This document shows, piece by piece, positions 39,198 through 47,290 of a stretch of 64,000 nt of DNA (the first letter of the stretch is position 1; each line of letters opens with the position of its first letter). Under the pieces are notes generated by a model. That model was not told the origin of the DNA. It did no database searches and was given only the letters and a program-made list of their open reading frames with translations. Where the stretch lies: contig JAHBXC010000003.1 of the NCBI GenBank assembly GCA_019636675.1, forward strand, positions 310,001-374,000, read 5' to 3'. This DNA comes from Phycisphaeraceae bacterium (GTDB lineage: Bacteria; Planctomycetota; Phycisphaerae; Phycisphaerales; UBA1924). Both the position numbers and the translations under genes were made by a program.

Positions 39198-40805
39198 ATG
39201 CTCGCGTCACGAACCGCGTTCCGATCCCTCCCCGCCGCGGCGATTCTTGCGGCATTGGCTGGCGCCACCGCTTCCTCGATGGGCGGGCCTCTCGCCCGCG
39301 ACATCGTCGCGGACGCTGACGCTGTCGAGATCCTTGACTCCGTGAAGCTCCAGCAGACGGTGAATGTGTTCGGGTCGATCCTCCTCCTCGACGAACTCAA
39401 CGCCGACGGCGTGCGCGAGTACCTGCTCACCCACCCCAACTCCGCCGTCCCGCTCACGGCGCCCGATATCTTCAAGTCGGTGGTGCGCTGCGGTCGCACG
39501 GGAGCGGTCGTTCTCGAACTGCCCGGCGACACGACCGCGGCCCCGAGCCACTTCAAGCTCGCCCACCTCTCGGCGCTGGTCATTGACGACCTCGACGACG
39601 ACGGAAAGCCCGACATCGCGGCGGGGCGCGCCTTCGGGACCGCCGCATCGCTCCGGGTCTACTCGGGCGCCACCGGCGAGGTCCTGCGCGAGCCATTCGC
39701 GCCCGGCAGCCAGCCGTGGGGACTCTCGATGCTCCCCTACGACGACGGAACCCTCCTGCTCGGTCGTGTGCAAGCAAGCCTCGCGGACACGAACGCCGTC
39801 TGGTCGCCCCACGCCGACACGCTGACGACCCTGCGCCCCGCGAACATGCCGGTGTCGTCGCAGGCACTCTGCGGGTACGCGATGGTGGACCTCGGCGTCC
39901 GCGCCGGCGGGGCCCGAGAGATCCTGTCGACACGCCTGCACGGACAGGGAATCGTCGACTTTATCCGCCTCGGGCCCCCCACCCTCCACGCGGTGTACTC
40001 CAGCGATCCAAGCGGACTGCCCTTCGGCCTGATCCTTGCGGGCGCGGTGCTGCTCGGCGATCTCGACGACGACGGCCTAGGCGAGGTCGTCATCGGCGTC
40101 TCCGTCAGCCGCACATTCCCGTACACCGACGCCGCCCTGCCCGTGATCAGCAGCGCCGCGCCCGACGGCCCACAGGCGGTCGATGTGTACCAGGAATCCT
40201 TCCGGCACCAGCCCTTCGTCGTCGTGCCCGCCGACGACGGGGTGCGCCCTCGCCTCGCGCGGGCCGGGTTCGCCATCATCCCACTCGGCGACGCGACCGG
40301 CGATGGCTTCCCAGACTACGCCTTCGCCGGGAGCGTGCTGCTGAACGACAACGACGATTCCTCGCGGGAGTTCGTCGTCGCCTCGTGCGGGCGGACGGGC
40401 CAGGCGTTCTTCGCAGCCGGAAACCTGAACGACGAGACGAGCGATGTCTTCTCTGGCTTCCCTCGACCCTTCAGTTCTGAATTTAGCCGCGGGCGCAACG
40501 CGCTGGTCTCGCCCGGCGACCTGAACGGCGACGGCGTAAGCGACCTGCTCGTGCTGCTCTATCGGAGCGACTTCGCCGAGCCCGTCGGCCTGCGCGAGCA
40601 GCTCCTCGTCACGCACTACCTCCCCACGCCCTGCGCCGGCGACACGAACTTTGATCGCGCCGTGAACTTCGCCGACCTCAACGCGGTGCTCTCCGCCTTC
40701 GGCGCCAACGACATCACCAGCCCCGCCGACCTCAACGCCGACGGCGTGGTCAACTTCGCCGACCTCAACCTCGTTCTCTCCGCCTTCGGGCAGTCCTGCG
40801 ACTGA
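39198..40805 (+). CDS. Secreted FG-GAP protein with dockerin-type tail, paralogue 3
   Basis: 535 residues. Signal peptide RSLPAAAILAALAGATAS. Repeats include LDELNADGVREYLLT, IDDLDDDGKPDIAAG, LGDLDDDGLGEVVIG, LGDATGDGFPDYAFA and PGDLNGDGVSDLLVL. The middle is clearly diverged from the other two paralogues, yet the last 60 codons match paralogue 2 almost base for base. A strong terminator lies 95 bp downstream and closes the cluster. Confidence 0.78.
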   Translation: MLASRTAFRSLPAAAILAALAGATASSMGGPLARDIVADADAVEILDSVKLQQTVNVFGSILLLDELNADGVREYLLTHPNSAVPLTAPDIFKSVVRCGRTGAVVLELPGDTTAAPSHFKLAHLSALVIDDLDDDGKPDIAAGRAFGTAASLRVYSGATGEVLREPFAPGSQPWGLSMLPYDDGTLLLGRVQASLADTNAVWSPHADTLTTLRPANMPVSSQALCGYAMVDLGVRAGGAREILSTRLHGQGIVDFIRLGPPTLHAVYSSDPSGLPFGLILAGAVLLGDLDDDGLGEVVIGVSVSRTFPYTDAALPVISSAAPDGPQAVDVYQESFRHQPFVVVPADDGVRPRLARAGFAIIPLGDATGDGFPDYAFAGSVLLNDNDDSSREFVVASCGRTGQAFFAAGNLNDETSDVFSGFPRPFSSEFSRGRNALVSPGDLNGDGVSDLLVLLYRSDFAEPVGLREQLLVTHYLPTPCAGDTNFDRAVNFADLNAVLSAFGANDITSPADLNADGVVNFADLNLVLSAFGQSCD

Positions 40806-40900
40806 CCCGGGGTTGTCTCGTTTCCAGAATGCCGCCGCGGGTCCCTGTGTCTTGTCTCCTGGGTCCTTGGTTCCTGCCCGCGGTGCGCAGACCTCCGCTG

Positions 40901-40941
40901 GCCCCCCGGGGCGTCGTTTCGGCGCTCCGGGGGGCGTTTTT
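40901..40941 (+). terminator. Strong intrinsic terminator
   Basis: GCCCCCCGG (40901-40909) pairs with CCGGGGGGC (40927-40935), followed by GTTTTT. It ends the three-gene FG-GAP cluster. Confidence 0.8.
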
Positions 40942-41070
40942 GCAGGGTGTACGGGGCGCAGAACTGGGGATAACCCCCGATGTCGACGCCCAACCCGGTG
41001 TGGGACACTGCGTATCCGAAATTCCGGATCGCACTCGTGCGCGCCCACCGGCGCGCGTTGGAGGTGGCCC

Positions 41071-42993
41071 GTGATCACCACGACCCTGTCCCGACTGGCC
41101 CGCGCCGCGACACCCTCGCTCTGCGCGGCGGCGTTCGTCTCGATCGCCTCGCTCTCCTCAACCCCGGCGCTCGCCTGCGGCGGAACCCGCGGCGGGGTGC
41201 AGGGCCCGGCGCCCACGCCACCCTGCACCGCGTCCACCGTCATCTATAAGCAGGTGCGCCAGCCCCTCATCGGGCCCATCATCACGCCCACCTTCCCGCT
41301 CCTGGTCAGCAACTTCATCACCACGCAGAACTGCCCGACAGCGGTGCGCCTCGAGATCACCCTGGGCGTCTTCAACAGCGCCAACCAGCTCGTCGGCGCC
41401 GGCTCGATCGACGTCATGAACCCCCAGGTCGGCGTCGTCACCCAGCGCGTCGTGAACGTGCTGCGCCTGCAGCAGCCCGCGATCCCCACCGGCATCTACA
41501 CCGTCATCGGCAGCGCGACCGTCACCCTCGCCAACGGCAACCGCTTCACCAACTCGGGCGACACCTGCCTCGCGGTCGTCGATCCCTCGCCGGCTGATCC
41601 GACGCAGCCGCGCCTCAACGTCGAGATCCTCAACTTCCCCAACGACCCCGCGCACGCCGGCGACCACATCGCGTCGCTCTATCGCATCACCAACAACGAC
41701 CCGGTGCACACCTACACCGGCGACTTCGTCGTGCGCAACAAGAACTCCGCGACGCAGCCGACCATCGACCTGTTCAACCCCGGCTCCGAGCCGTTCTTCG
41801 TCTACTCCATCGCCGCGCCCGTGCAGGGCGACAACTTCCCCCTCGGCTTCGCGAACGACCTGCCCCCCGGCGTGTGCCTGCCCCTGCCCCCCAACCCGGC
41901 GGACCCGGCGATCCCCGAGATCGTCTCGACGATCACGCTCGCGCCGGGCGAGAGCGTGGACATGCCCGTCGTCAGCCGCGGCTGGGGCATGTGCTCCGGA
42001 GGTTCGGGCTGCGAGCAGATCGGCGTGCTGAGCGGCTTCTTCAGCGACGGCACGATGCTCGAGGCGTGCGCCGGCGGCGCGGCGATCGTCGACGACAGCG
42101 TCCCGCCGGCCTACGAGTGCGACGACGGCGAATCGGGCGCCGCCGCGTTCGTCTTCCAGCCCGACCCGGGCATGCCCTCGATGCTGAACTGGGTCGGCCT
42201 GCCCTCGCCCACGGAAGAGATCACGCTGAAGTCCGAGGCGCCGCAGAACATCCCCGTGCTCGTCAACGGCATGCCGCGCGCGGCGCAGCTGCGCACCGTC
42301 GTGCTCAACGACCGGTGGGCGCGCTACGAGTGGACGATCCTCAACGACGGGACCGGCCCCAACCCCGGCGACCTGATCCAGGCGTCTCTGCCCGTGCGGT
42401 TCACGCCGAGCCCCAACGGCCCGCCGCTGGCGATCGTCGACGCCGGCGTGATGTCAATGCCCGGCGAGCCGTTCGGCTTCGCCGAGTTCTACCCCTTCGG
42501 GAAAGGCATGCTCACGCTCAATCACCTGACGAGCCCGCTGTTGATCGACTCGTTCTTTGACGTGTTCTTCCAACTCGAGGCCGCGCAGTTCGGCGGCGCG
42601 TGCGATAACCCTCGCGGGCCGAGCCACGCAGGGTCTGGTGGAGAGCCCTTGCCTATGGAATCGTTCTCGCTGAGCTTCGCGCCGAGCGCGGGCGGGGCGG
42701 AGTTCACCGCCGCGGTTGGGCTCATGCTCCCCCCGTGCGACTCTCCGCCCAGCGCGGTGACGCTCGCCGTCAACATCGTCCGCGGGTTCTCGCGCGCCGC
42801 CGCAGGAGGCGAGCCCTGCCCTGGCGACACCAACGGCGACGGGGTCATTAATTTCTCGGACCTCAACGCGGTCCTCTCGGCCTTCGGGCAGGTGGGATCC
42901 GGGATCCCCGGCGACGTGAACGACGACGGGATCGTGAATTTCTCAGATCTCAACATTGTCCTGTCCAATTTCGGGACGGTTTGCGCTCAGTAG
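41071..42993 (+). CDS. Secreted protein with dockerin-type tail
   Basis: 640 residues from a GTG at 41071 with GGAGG nearby. Signal peptide TTTLSRLARAATPSLCAAAF ... PALA. The mature part is Pro/Gly-rich and beta-rich, with several Cys pairs (GMCSGGSGCEQIG, ECDDGESGAAAF), and may be made of Ig-like or fibronectin-like domains. The C-terminus has two EF-hand-type repeats (DTNGDGVINFSDLNAVLSAF, DVNDDGIVNFSDLNIVLSNF), with FSDLN instead of the FADLN of the upstream cluster. Function unknown. Confidence 0.72.
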   Translation: MITTTLSRLARAATPSLCAAAFVSIASLSSTPALACGGTRGGVQGPAPTPPCTASTVIYKQVRQPLIGPIITPTFPLLVSNFITTQNCPTAVRLEITLGVFNSANQLVGAGSIDVMNPQVGVVTQRVVNVLRLQQPAIPTGIYTVIGSATVTLANGNRFTNSGDTCLAVVDPSPADPTQPRLNVEILNFPNDPAHAGDHIASLYRITNNDPVHTYTGDFVVRNKNSATQPTIDLFNPGSEPFFVYSIAAPVQGDNFPLGFANDLPPGVCLPLPPNPADPAIPEIVSTITLAPGESVDMPVVSRGWGMCSGGSGCEQIGVLSGFFSDGTMLEACAGGAAIVDDSVPPAYECDDGESGAAAFVFQPDPGMPSMLNWVGLPSPTEEITLKSEAPQNIPVLVNGMPRAAQLRTVVLNDRWARYEWTILNDGTGPNPGDLIQASLPVRFTPSPNGPPLAIVDAGVMSMPGEPFGFAEFYPFGKGMLTLNHLTSPLLIDSFFDVFFQLEAAQFGGACDNPRGPSHAGSGGEPLPMESFSLSFAPSAGGAEFTAAVGLMLPPCDSPPSAVTLAVNIVRGFSRAAAGGEPCPGDTNGDGVINFSDLNAVLSAFGQVGSGIPGDVNDDGIVNFSDLNIVLSNFGTVCAQ

Positions 42994-43308
42994 AGAGAAG
43001 GCAGTTGCGGGTGCGCCAGGACGCGCCCCGCTGGGGTCTCTCGAACTCCCTTCACAGACAAGGGGGCGGATCTCCTCCGCCTGACAGGCAGCAGCACACA
43101 ACGGGAAAGACCCGGCGAGGACACGCCGGGTCTTTCTTTTGTCGTCCCCCAGTGGGCCGCCTGGGCGGCCCGGGAAGGACGGAGCAAGGGAGTTCGTTGT
43201 CCGGCCCGTCGCGCCCGGGGGATCTTCCGGGGTCTCCCGGCGCGACGCGTCATACGATCGGGTCGTCACCCGCAGAACGACCAGCCGCTCCCCGTATTGC
43301 AGAGCACC
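42994..43308 (+). other. Intergenic region with terminator
   Basis: About 110 bp of unassigned sequence, the terminator at 43106-43141, then GC-rich sequence up to mrp. TACGAT near 43252 could be a -10 box. No gene seen. Confidence 0.4.
43106..43141 (+). terminator. Strong intrinsic terminator
   Basis: AAAGACCCGGC and GCCGGGTCTTT form an 11-bp stem with an 8-nt loop, followed by CTTTT. The A-rich 5' side makes it bidirectional in appearance. Confidence 0.85.
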
Positions 43309-44493
43309 ATGAGCATTTCCAAGGACGACATCCTGACCGCCCTGACGCGCGTCGAGGACCCCGAGCTCCGACGCCCCCTCACGGCGCTGGGGGCGGTGCG
43401 CAAAGCCACGGCCTGCGACGGGTATGTCGGCCTCACGATCGCCCTCGCGTCCAACGACCCCAACTCCCAGCGAGAGGTCCGCGCCCGGCTCGAGGCCGCC
43501 GTCCGCTCGCTCTTCGCGTCGCGCGACGAGGAGTTCAAATCGCTCTCCGTCGAGTTCGAGGGCGCATCCGCAGGAACCAAGGTCCAGGCGAACGCGCCGT
43601 CGGCGCAGGGCCATTCTCCCATCCCGCTCGGGCAGAAGGCCGCGACAGACGCCGGACAGGACAGCCCCTCGGGCATCCCGGGCGTGCGCCATGTCATCGC
43701 CGTCGGCGCCGGCAAGGGGGGCGTGGGCAAGTCCACGATCGCCGTCAACCTCGCCGTCGCGCTCGCGCGGAAGGGGCACGCCGTCGGGCTCATGGACGGC
43801 GACATCTACGGGCCGTCCGTCCCGACGCTGATGGGCCTCGACGGCTACGACGCGCTCGTGCGCGAGAACATGCTCCAGCCCTTCTACCTCCACGGCGTCA
43901 AAGCCATGACCATCGGCAAACTCGTCGACCCCGACAAGCCGCTGATCTGGCGCGGGCCCATGGCCCACGGCGCCTTCCGCCAACTCGTCCAGCAGACCGA
44001 GTGGGGCGAGCTCGACTACCTCGTCATCGACCTGCCCCCCGGCACGGGCGATGTGCCCCTCACCATGACGCAGCTGCTGAAACTCACCGGCGCGGTGATC
44101 GTCTGCACGCCCCAGAAGGTGGCGCAGGACGACGCGGTGCGCGCCGTCAAGATGTTCCAGCAACTCGGCGTCGATGTGCTGGGCGTCGTCGAGAACATGT
44201 CGTACTTCATCGGCGACGACGGCAAGGAATACGACCTCTTCGGTCGCGGCGGCGCCGAGATGATGGCCCAGCGCCTCGCGCTGCCCTTCCTCGGTCGCGT
44301 GCCCATCAACACCGCGCTGCGCCGGAACAGCGACGCGGGCGACCCGACCGGCAACTTCGAGCCGACGGCCGGCGACTCGTCGGGCGACGCGCTCAAGCGC
44401 TCGCTCGAAACGCTCGCGCAGAACCTCGAGAACCAGGTCGCCCTCGTCTCAATGAAACGCGCCGCGTCGACGCCGAAGCTGACAATCTCCTGA
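43309..44493 (+). CDS. mrp: Mrp/ApbC-family P-loop ATPase
   Basis: Fe-S cluster carrier/assembly family. 394 residues: an N-terminal MIP18-like domain (DILTALTRVEDPELRRPL), a flexible linker rich in Ala/Gly/Gln, and the ParA/MinD-type ATPase with its deviant Walker A (GKGGVGKST), MDGDIYGPSVP, the switch region DLPPGTGDVPLTM and VVENMSYF. The CxxC pair that normally follows ENMSxF is absent here (FIGDDGKEYDLFG), as in some cyanobacterial-type members. It is followed directly by a RAYT remnant whose left repeat begins at the mrp stop codon. Confidence 0.9.
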   Translation: MSISKDDILTALTRVEDPELRRPLTALGAVRKATACDGYVGLTIALASNDPNSQREVRARLEAAVRSLFASRDEEFKSLSVEFEGASAGTKVQANAPSAQGHSPIPLGQKAATDAGQDSPSGIPGVRHVIAVGAGKGGVGKSTIAVNLAVALARKGHAVGLMDGDIYGPSVPTLMGLDGYDALVRENMLQPFYLHGVKAMTIGKLVDPDKPLIWRGPMAHGAFRQLVQQTEWGELDYLVIDLPPGTGDVPLTMTQLLKLTGAVIVCTPQKVAQDDAVRAVKMFQQLGVDVLGVVENMSYFIGDDGKEYDLFGRGGAEMMAQRLALPFLGRVPINTALRRNSDAGDPTGNFEPTAGDSSGDALKRSLETLAQNLENQVALVSMKRAASTPKLTIS

Positions 44494-44552
44494 TCAGCGC
44501 CGCGTGCGGAAGCACGCGGCTCGAAGCGTCCGCGCTTCACCAGAAGATCAAT
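44491..44552 (+). repeat. REP-like palindromic repeat, left copy
   Basis: TGATCAG, then GCCGCGTGC-GGAA-GCACGCGGC (a 9-bp hairpin with a GGAA loop), GCTTCACC and AGATCAA. It overlaps the mrp stop codon. Confidence 0.75.
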
Positions 44553-44882
44553 CTCGACGACAACGCGAGGGAGATCGTCGATAGTGCGATCCGCGAACGA
44601 TGCGCGTTCACAGGCGCCGCCCTCCACGCGCTGAATGTCCGCACGAACCATGTCCACGCGGTGGTGACGCTTCCCGGCCACCCGCCGGAGCGGATCATGC
44701 ACTCGCTCAAGTCGTGGGCGACGCGTGCCCTCAAGACCATGCCCGGCCACGCGTCGCGCACCCACTTCTGGACGCGCCACGGCAGCACGCGGCATCTCTG
44801 GGACGACCGGGCGCTCGTGAGCGCGTGCGAGTATGTGGTGTTGCGCCAAGACGGGCGCGAGTCGGGCGCAGGTCGCGGTTGA
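44550..44882 (+). pseudogene. Truncated RAYT (REP-associated tyrosine transposase)
   Basis: The frame encodes INLDDNAREIVDSAIRE, LHALNVRTNHVHAVVTLPG, PERIMHSLKSWATRALK, FWTRHGSTRHLWDD and ALVSACEYVVLRQDG. These are the helix, HUH motif (HVH), linker and C-terminal Tyr-bearing helix of IS200-like RAYT transposases. About the first 40 residues of the family (the first strand and helix) are missing and replaced by the left REP-like repeat, and there is no start codon with a ribosome-binding site. A dead relic, bounded by inverted repeats. Confidence 0.7.
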
Positions 44883-44944
44883 TCTGCGGGTGAAAGACGG
44901 TCGCTGCGAGCCGCGTGCTTCCGCCCGCGGCTCTGATCAGCGTG
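44880..44944 (-). repeat. REP-like palindromic repeat, right inverted copy
   Basis: The inverse of the left copy: read on the minus strand it gives TGATCAG, GCCGCGGGC-GGAA-GCACGCGGC, GTCTTTCACC and GCAGATCAA. The right end reaches into the last codons of hisS. Confidence 0.75.
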
Positions 44945-46403
44945 CGCTGGTGATGTGCGCGATCGCTTCGCCGATCGTTGGGAACGACGCCTGCCCGCCG
45001 CCCTGCAGGTCTTTCACCTGCACGCGGAACGAGGCGCCGTCGGGGGAGGGCTCGACGAACGCGGCGAAGCGGGCGCGCTGGGTCGAGGCGTCTTTCAGGA
45101 GTTTGCCGACGTTGCGCGTGGTCTTGTAGGACTTGCGCGCGTGCATCCCGGCGCGACGGCACTGCGCGAGCAGTTCTGCGGCCTTCGCGTCGAGCGATTC
45201 GTCCACCGAGAACACGAACACCTCGGGCGTCAGCCCCAGGTCGCGCGCGATCTGCTCGTCGCTGGGCATCAGCCCCTTGTCCTGCAGCACGAGCGCGAGC
45301 ACGACATCGCCCATCGCGAAGCCGACGGCCGGCGTCGAAGGCCCGCCGAACAGTTCGACGAGGTTGTCGTAGCGCCCGCCCCCGGCGATGGCGCGCTCGG
45401 CGCCGCTGGCTTCGTGGACCTCGAAGACGGTGCCGGTGTAGTAGGCGAGACCGCGGACGATGGAGAGATCGAGATCAACAAACGTACCCACCTCGGAACT
45501 GGCGAGGTACTCATACAGCTTTGCGACTTCGGTTCCATAATCGCGGAAACGGTAGTGCTCGCCCTTCATCGTCAAATCAGCATCCGTAGCAGCGACCTTC
45601 TCCATCAAGTAAGTATGATCTGGTCCACGAATTTCTGCAGGGTTGTCCAGCATCCATTCGAGTTGCTCAATGGCTTCAGACGAGATGTGTGCCGAGAGCC
45701 GATCGCGAAACCGAGTTCGGCCTTCTTTTGGCAGTGCATCGATCGCGGCGTAGATCGTGGGAAGAACTTCATCCGATATATTCTCGACCATCTGAATTGC
45801 GGCGAGGTTGTGAGCAATCAGGTGCCGATTGCTCATTCGCACCCTGACATCCTTCTCCGTCAGCCCGCACTCCCTCAACATCTCCACGCAGCACGCGATC
45901 ACCTCGGCGTCCGCTTCGGGGCTGGGGTCGCCGACCATGTCGACATTCCACTGCAGGAACTCGCGCAGGCGTCCTCGTTGCGGCCTCTCGGCGCGGAAGT
46001 AGGGGCCGACGCTGAACCACTTGATGGGTTTGGGCAGGGCGTTGGCCTTGGCCGCGACCATGCGCGCCAGGGTGGGGGTGAACTCGGGGCGGAGGGCGAA
46101 CTCGGTCTCGCCCCCGGCGCGGGTGAAGGAGAAGAGTTCGGAGACGATGCCCTCGCCGCTTTTGACGGTGTAGGTGTCGAGGTGCTCGAAGCGCGGGCCG
46201 TCGATCTCGTCGAAGCCGTGTCGGACGGAGACCTTCCGCCACTTCTCCTCGATCCAGCGGCGTTTGGCCATCTCGAGGGGGTAGAAGTCGCGCGTGCCTC
46301 GCGGCCCCTGGGAATAGCGCGCCGGGTCGGGCGTGCGTCCGGTGAGGTGGCCGGGGGTTCCGGGGGTTCCGGGGGTGGGCGAGTTGGTCTCGTCGGGGGG
46401 CAT
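44937..46403 (-). CDS. hisS: Histidyl-tRNA synthetase
   Basis: Charges tRNA-His. 488 residues. Class II motif 1 (RGTRDFYPLEMAKRRW), motif 2 (FSVGPYFRAERPQRGRLREF), the histidine A motif (VRGLAYYTGTVFEVHEASG), motif 3 (AVGFAMGDVVLALVLQ) and the C-terminal anticodon-binding domain (EVFVFSVDESLDAKAAELL). An N-terminal Pro/Thr-rich stretch precedes motif 1. The segment encoded at about 45,470-45,880, between motif 2 and the histidine A motif, is the insertion domain and drops to about 50% GC. The stop lies within the right end of the REP-like repeat. Confidence 0.96.
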   Translation of the reverse strand: MPPDETNSPTPGTPGTPGHLTGRTPDPARYSQGPRGTRDFYPLEMAKRRWIEEKWRKVSVRHGFDEIDGPRFEHLDTYTVKSGEGIVSELFSFTRAGGETEFALRPEFTPTLARMVAAKANALPKPIKWFSVGPYFRAERPQRGRLREFLQWNVDMVGDPSPEADAEVIACCVEMLRECGLTEKDVRVRMSNRHLIAHNLAAIQMVENISDEVLPTIYAAIDALPKEGRTRFRDRLSAHISSEAIEQLEWMLDNPAEIRGPDHTYLMEKVAATDADLTMKGEHYRFRDYGTEVAKLYEYLASSEVGTFVDLDLSIVRGLAYYTGTVFEVHEASGAERAIAGGGRYDNLVELFGGPSTPAVGFAMGDVVLALVLQDKGLMPSDEQIARDLGLTPEVFVFSVDESLDAKAAELLAQCRRAGMHARKSYKTTRNVGKLLKDASTQRARFAAFVEPSPDGASFRVQVKDLQGGGQASFPTIGEAIAHITSAR

Positions 46404-46497
46404 GGGTGGGAAGGGTAGGGGGAGGGCCGGCGTCGGGCGGGGCGGATTCGCGCCGGCGGCGGCAACAGCGGGGGGATGTTCGTGGTATGGAAGAGCG

Positions 46498-47250
46498 ATG
46501 GATCTGCGCTGGGTCATCAGGGTGTCAGGCGTCGTCGCGATGGTCGCGGCGTTCGTGACTTTCTCACACTGGGAAGACCCCAAGGGCATGCTGGGCGGGT
46601 TCGCGCCGCAATCGGTGATCAGCGACCACGACCGTGCCCGGGCGATGCTGCGCGAGGGGCGCTACGACGAGGGCATCGCGCTGGCGCAGGCCGTGCTCGA
46701 ACGCGAGCCAAAGAAGGCGTCCTCGTGGGAGTTGCTCGCGAACCTGCACGACCGACGCGCCGGACCGGGCGACGAGGACGAGGCCCGGATGGCGCGTCTG
46801 CGCGCGATCTCGCTCTATCAGCGCGCCATGCGCCGCGGCGCCTGGGAGATCCCCGAGCACAACCAGTGGTACCGGCTCGGCTGGCTGCACCGGCGCGTCG
46901 GCGACGAGTCGGCAGCGATGGACTGCTTCCGGCGCGCGCGCGAGAAGCATCTCGAGCTCGCGTCCCGGGCGCGCGGGGAGCTGACCGCTGACTTCCTGTA
47001 CAACATGGCGTGTCTCGCGGCGCTCACCGGCGACATCGAGGGCGCGCTCGACGCGTGGGAACGGACAGCCGAGGCCGGTTTCATCCGCTTCGAGGTCGCC
47101 GCGCGCGACGCGGACCTCGACTCGATCCGCGACGACCCGCGGTTCGCGGCCGCCTTCGAGCGGGCCCGCGCGCGCCTGGAGGAGCAGCGCGAGCGCCAGC
47201 GCCTCGAGCGTCTGCGCCGCGAGCGAGAGCAGGCGGCGAGCGGATCCTGA
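46498..47250 (+). CDS. TPR membrane-anchored protein
   Basis: 250 residues. One N-terminal helix (WVIRVSGVVAMVAAFVTF) serves as a signal anchor. Tetratricopeptide-type helices follow: DRARAMLREGRYDEGIALAQ, SSWELLANLHDRRAGPG, QWYRLGWLHRRVGDESAAMD and DFLYNMACLAALTGDIEGAL. The C-terminus is a charged coiled coil (ARARLEEQRERQRLERLRRE). Probably a periplasmic scaffold; the partner is unknown. A weak TATGGA ends 6 nt before the ATG. Confidence 0.7.
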   Translation: MDLRWVIRVSGVVAMVAAFVTFSHWEDPKGMLGGFAPQSVISDHDRARAMLREGRYDEGIALAQAVLEREPKKASSWELLANLHDRRAGPGDEDEARMARLRAISLYQRAMRRGAWEIPEHNQWYRLGWLHRRVGDESAAMDCFRRAREKHLELASRARGELTADFLYNMACLAALTGDIEGALDAWERTAEAGFIRFEVAARDADLDSIRDDPRFAAAFERARARLEEQRERQRLERLRREREQAASGS

Positions 47251-47290
47251 CGCCCCCGCCCCCTGTCGCGCGACGATCTACGATCACCCC

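Noticed and set aside
43040..43105. GGCAGCAGCACAC string upstream of the 43106 terminator as an SRP RNA
   Set aside because: The conserved SRP tetraloop and asymmetric loop sequence (GGAAG context) is missing and no extended stem can be formed.
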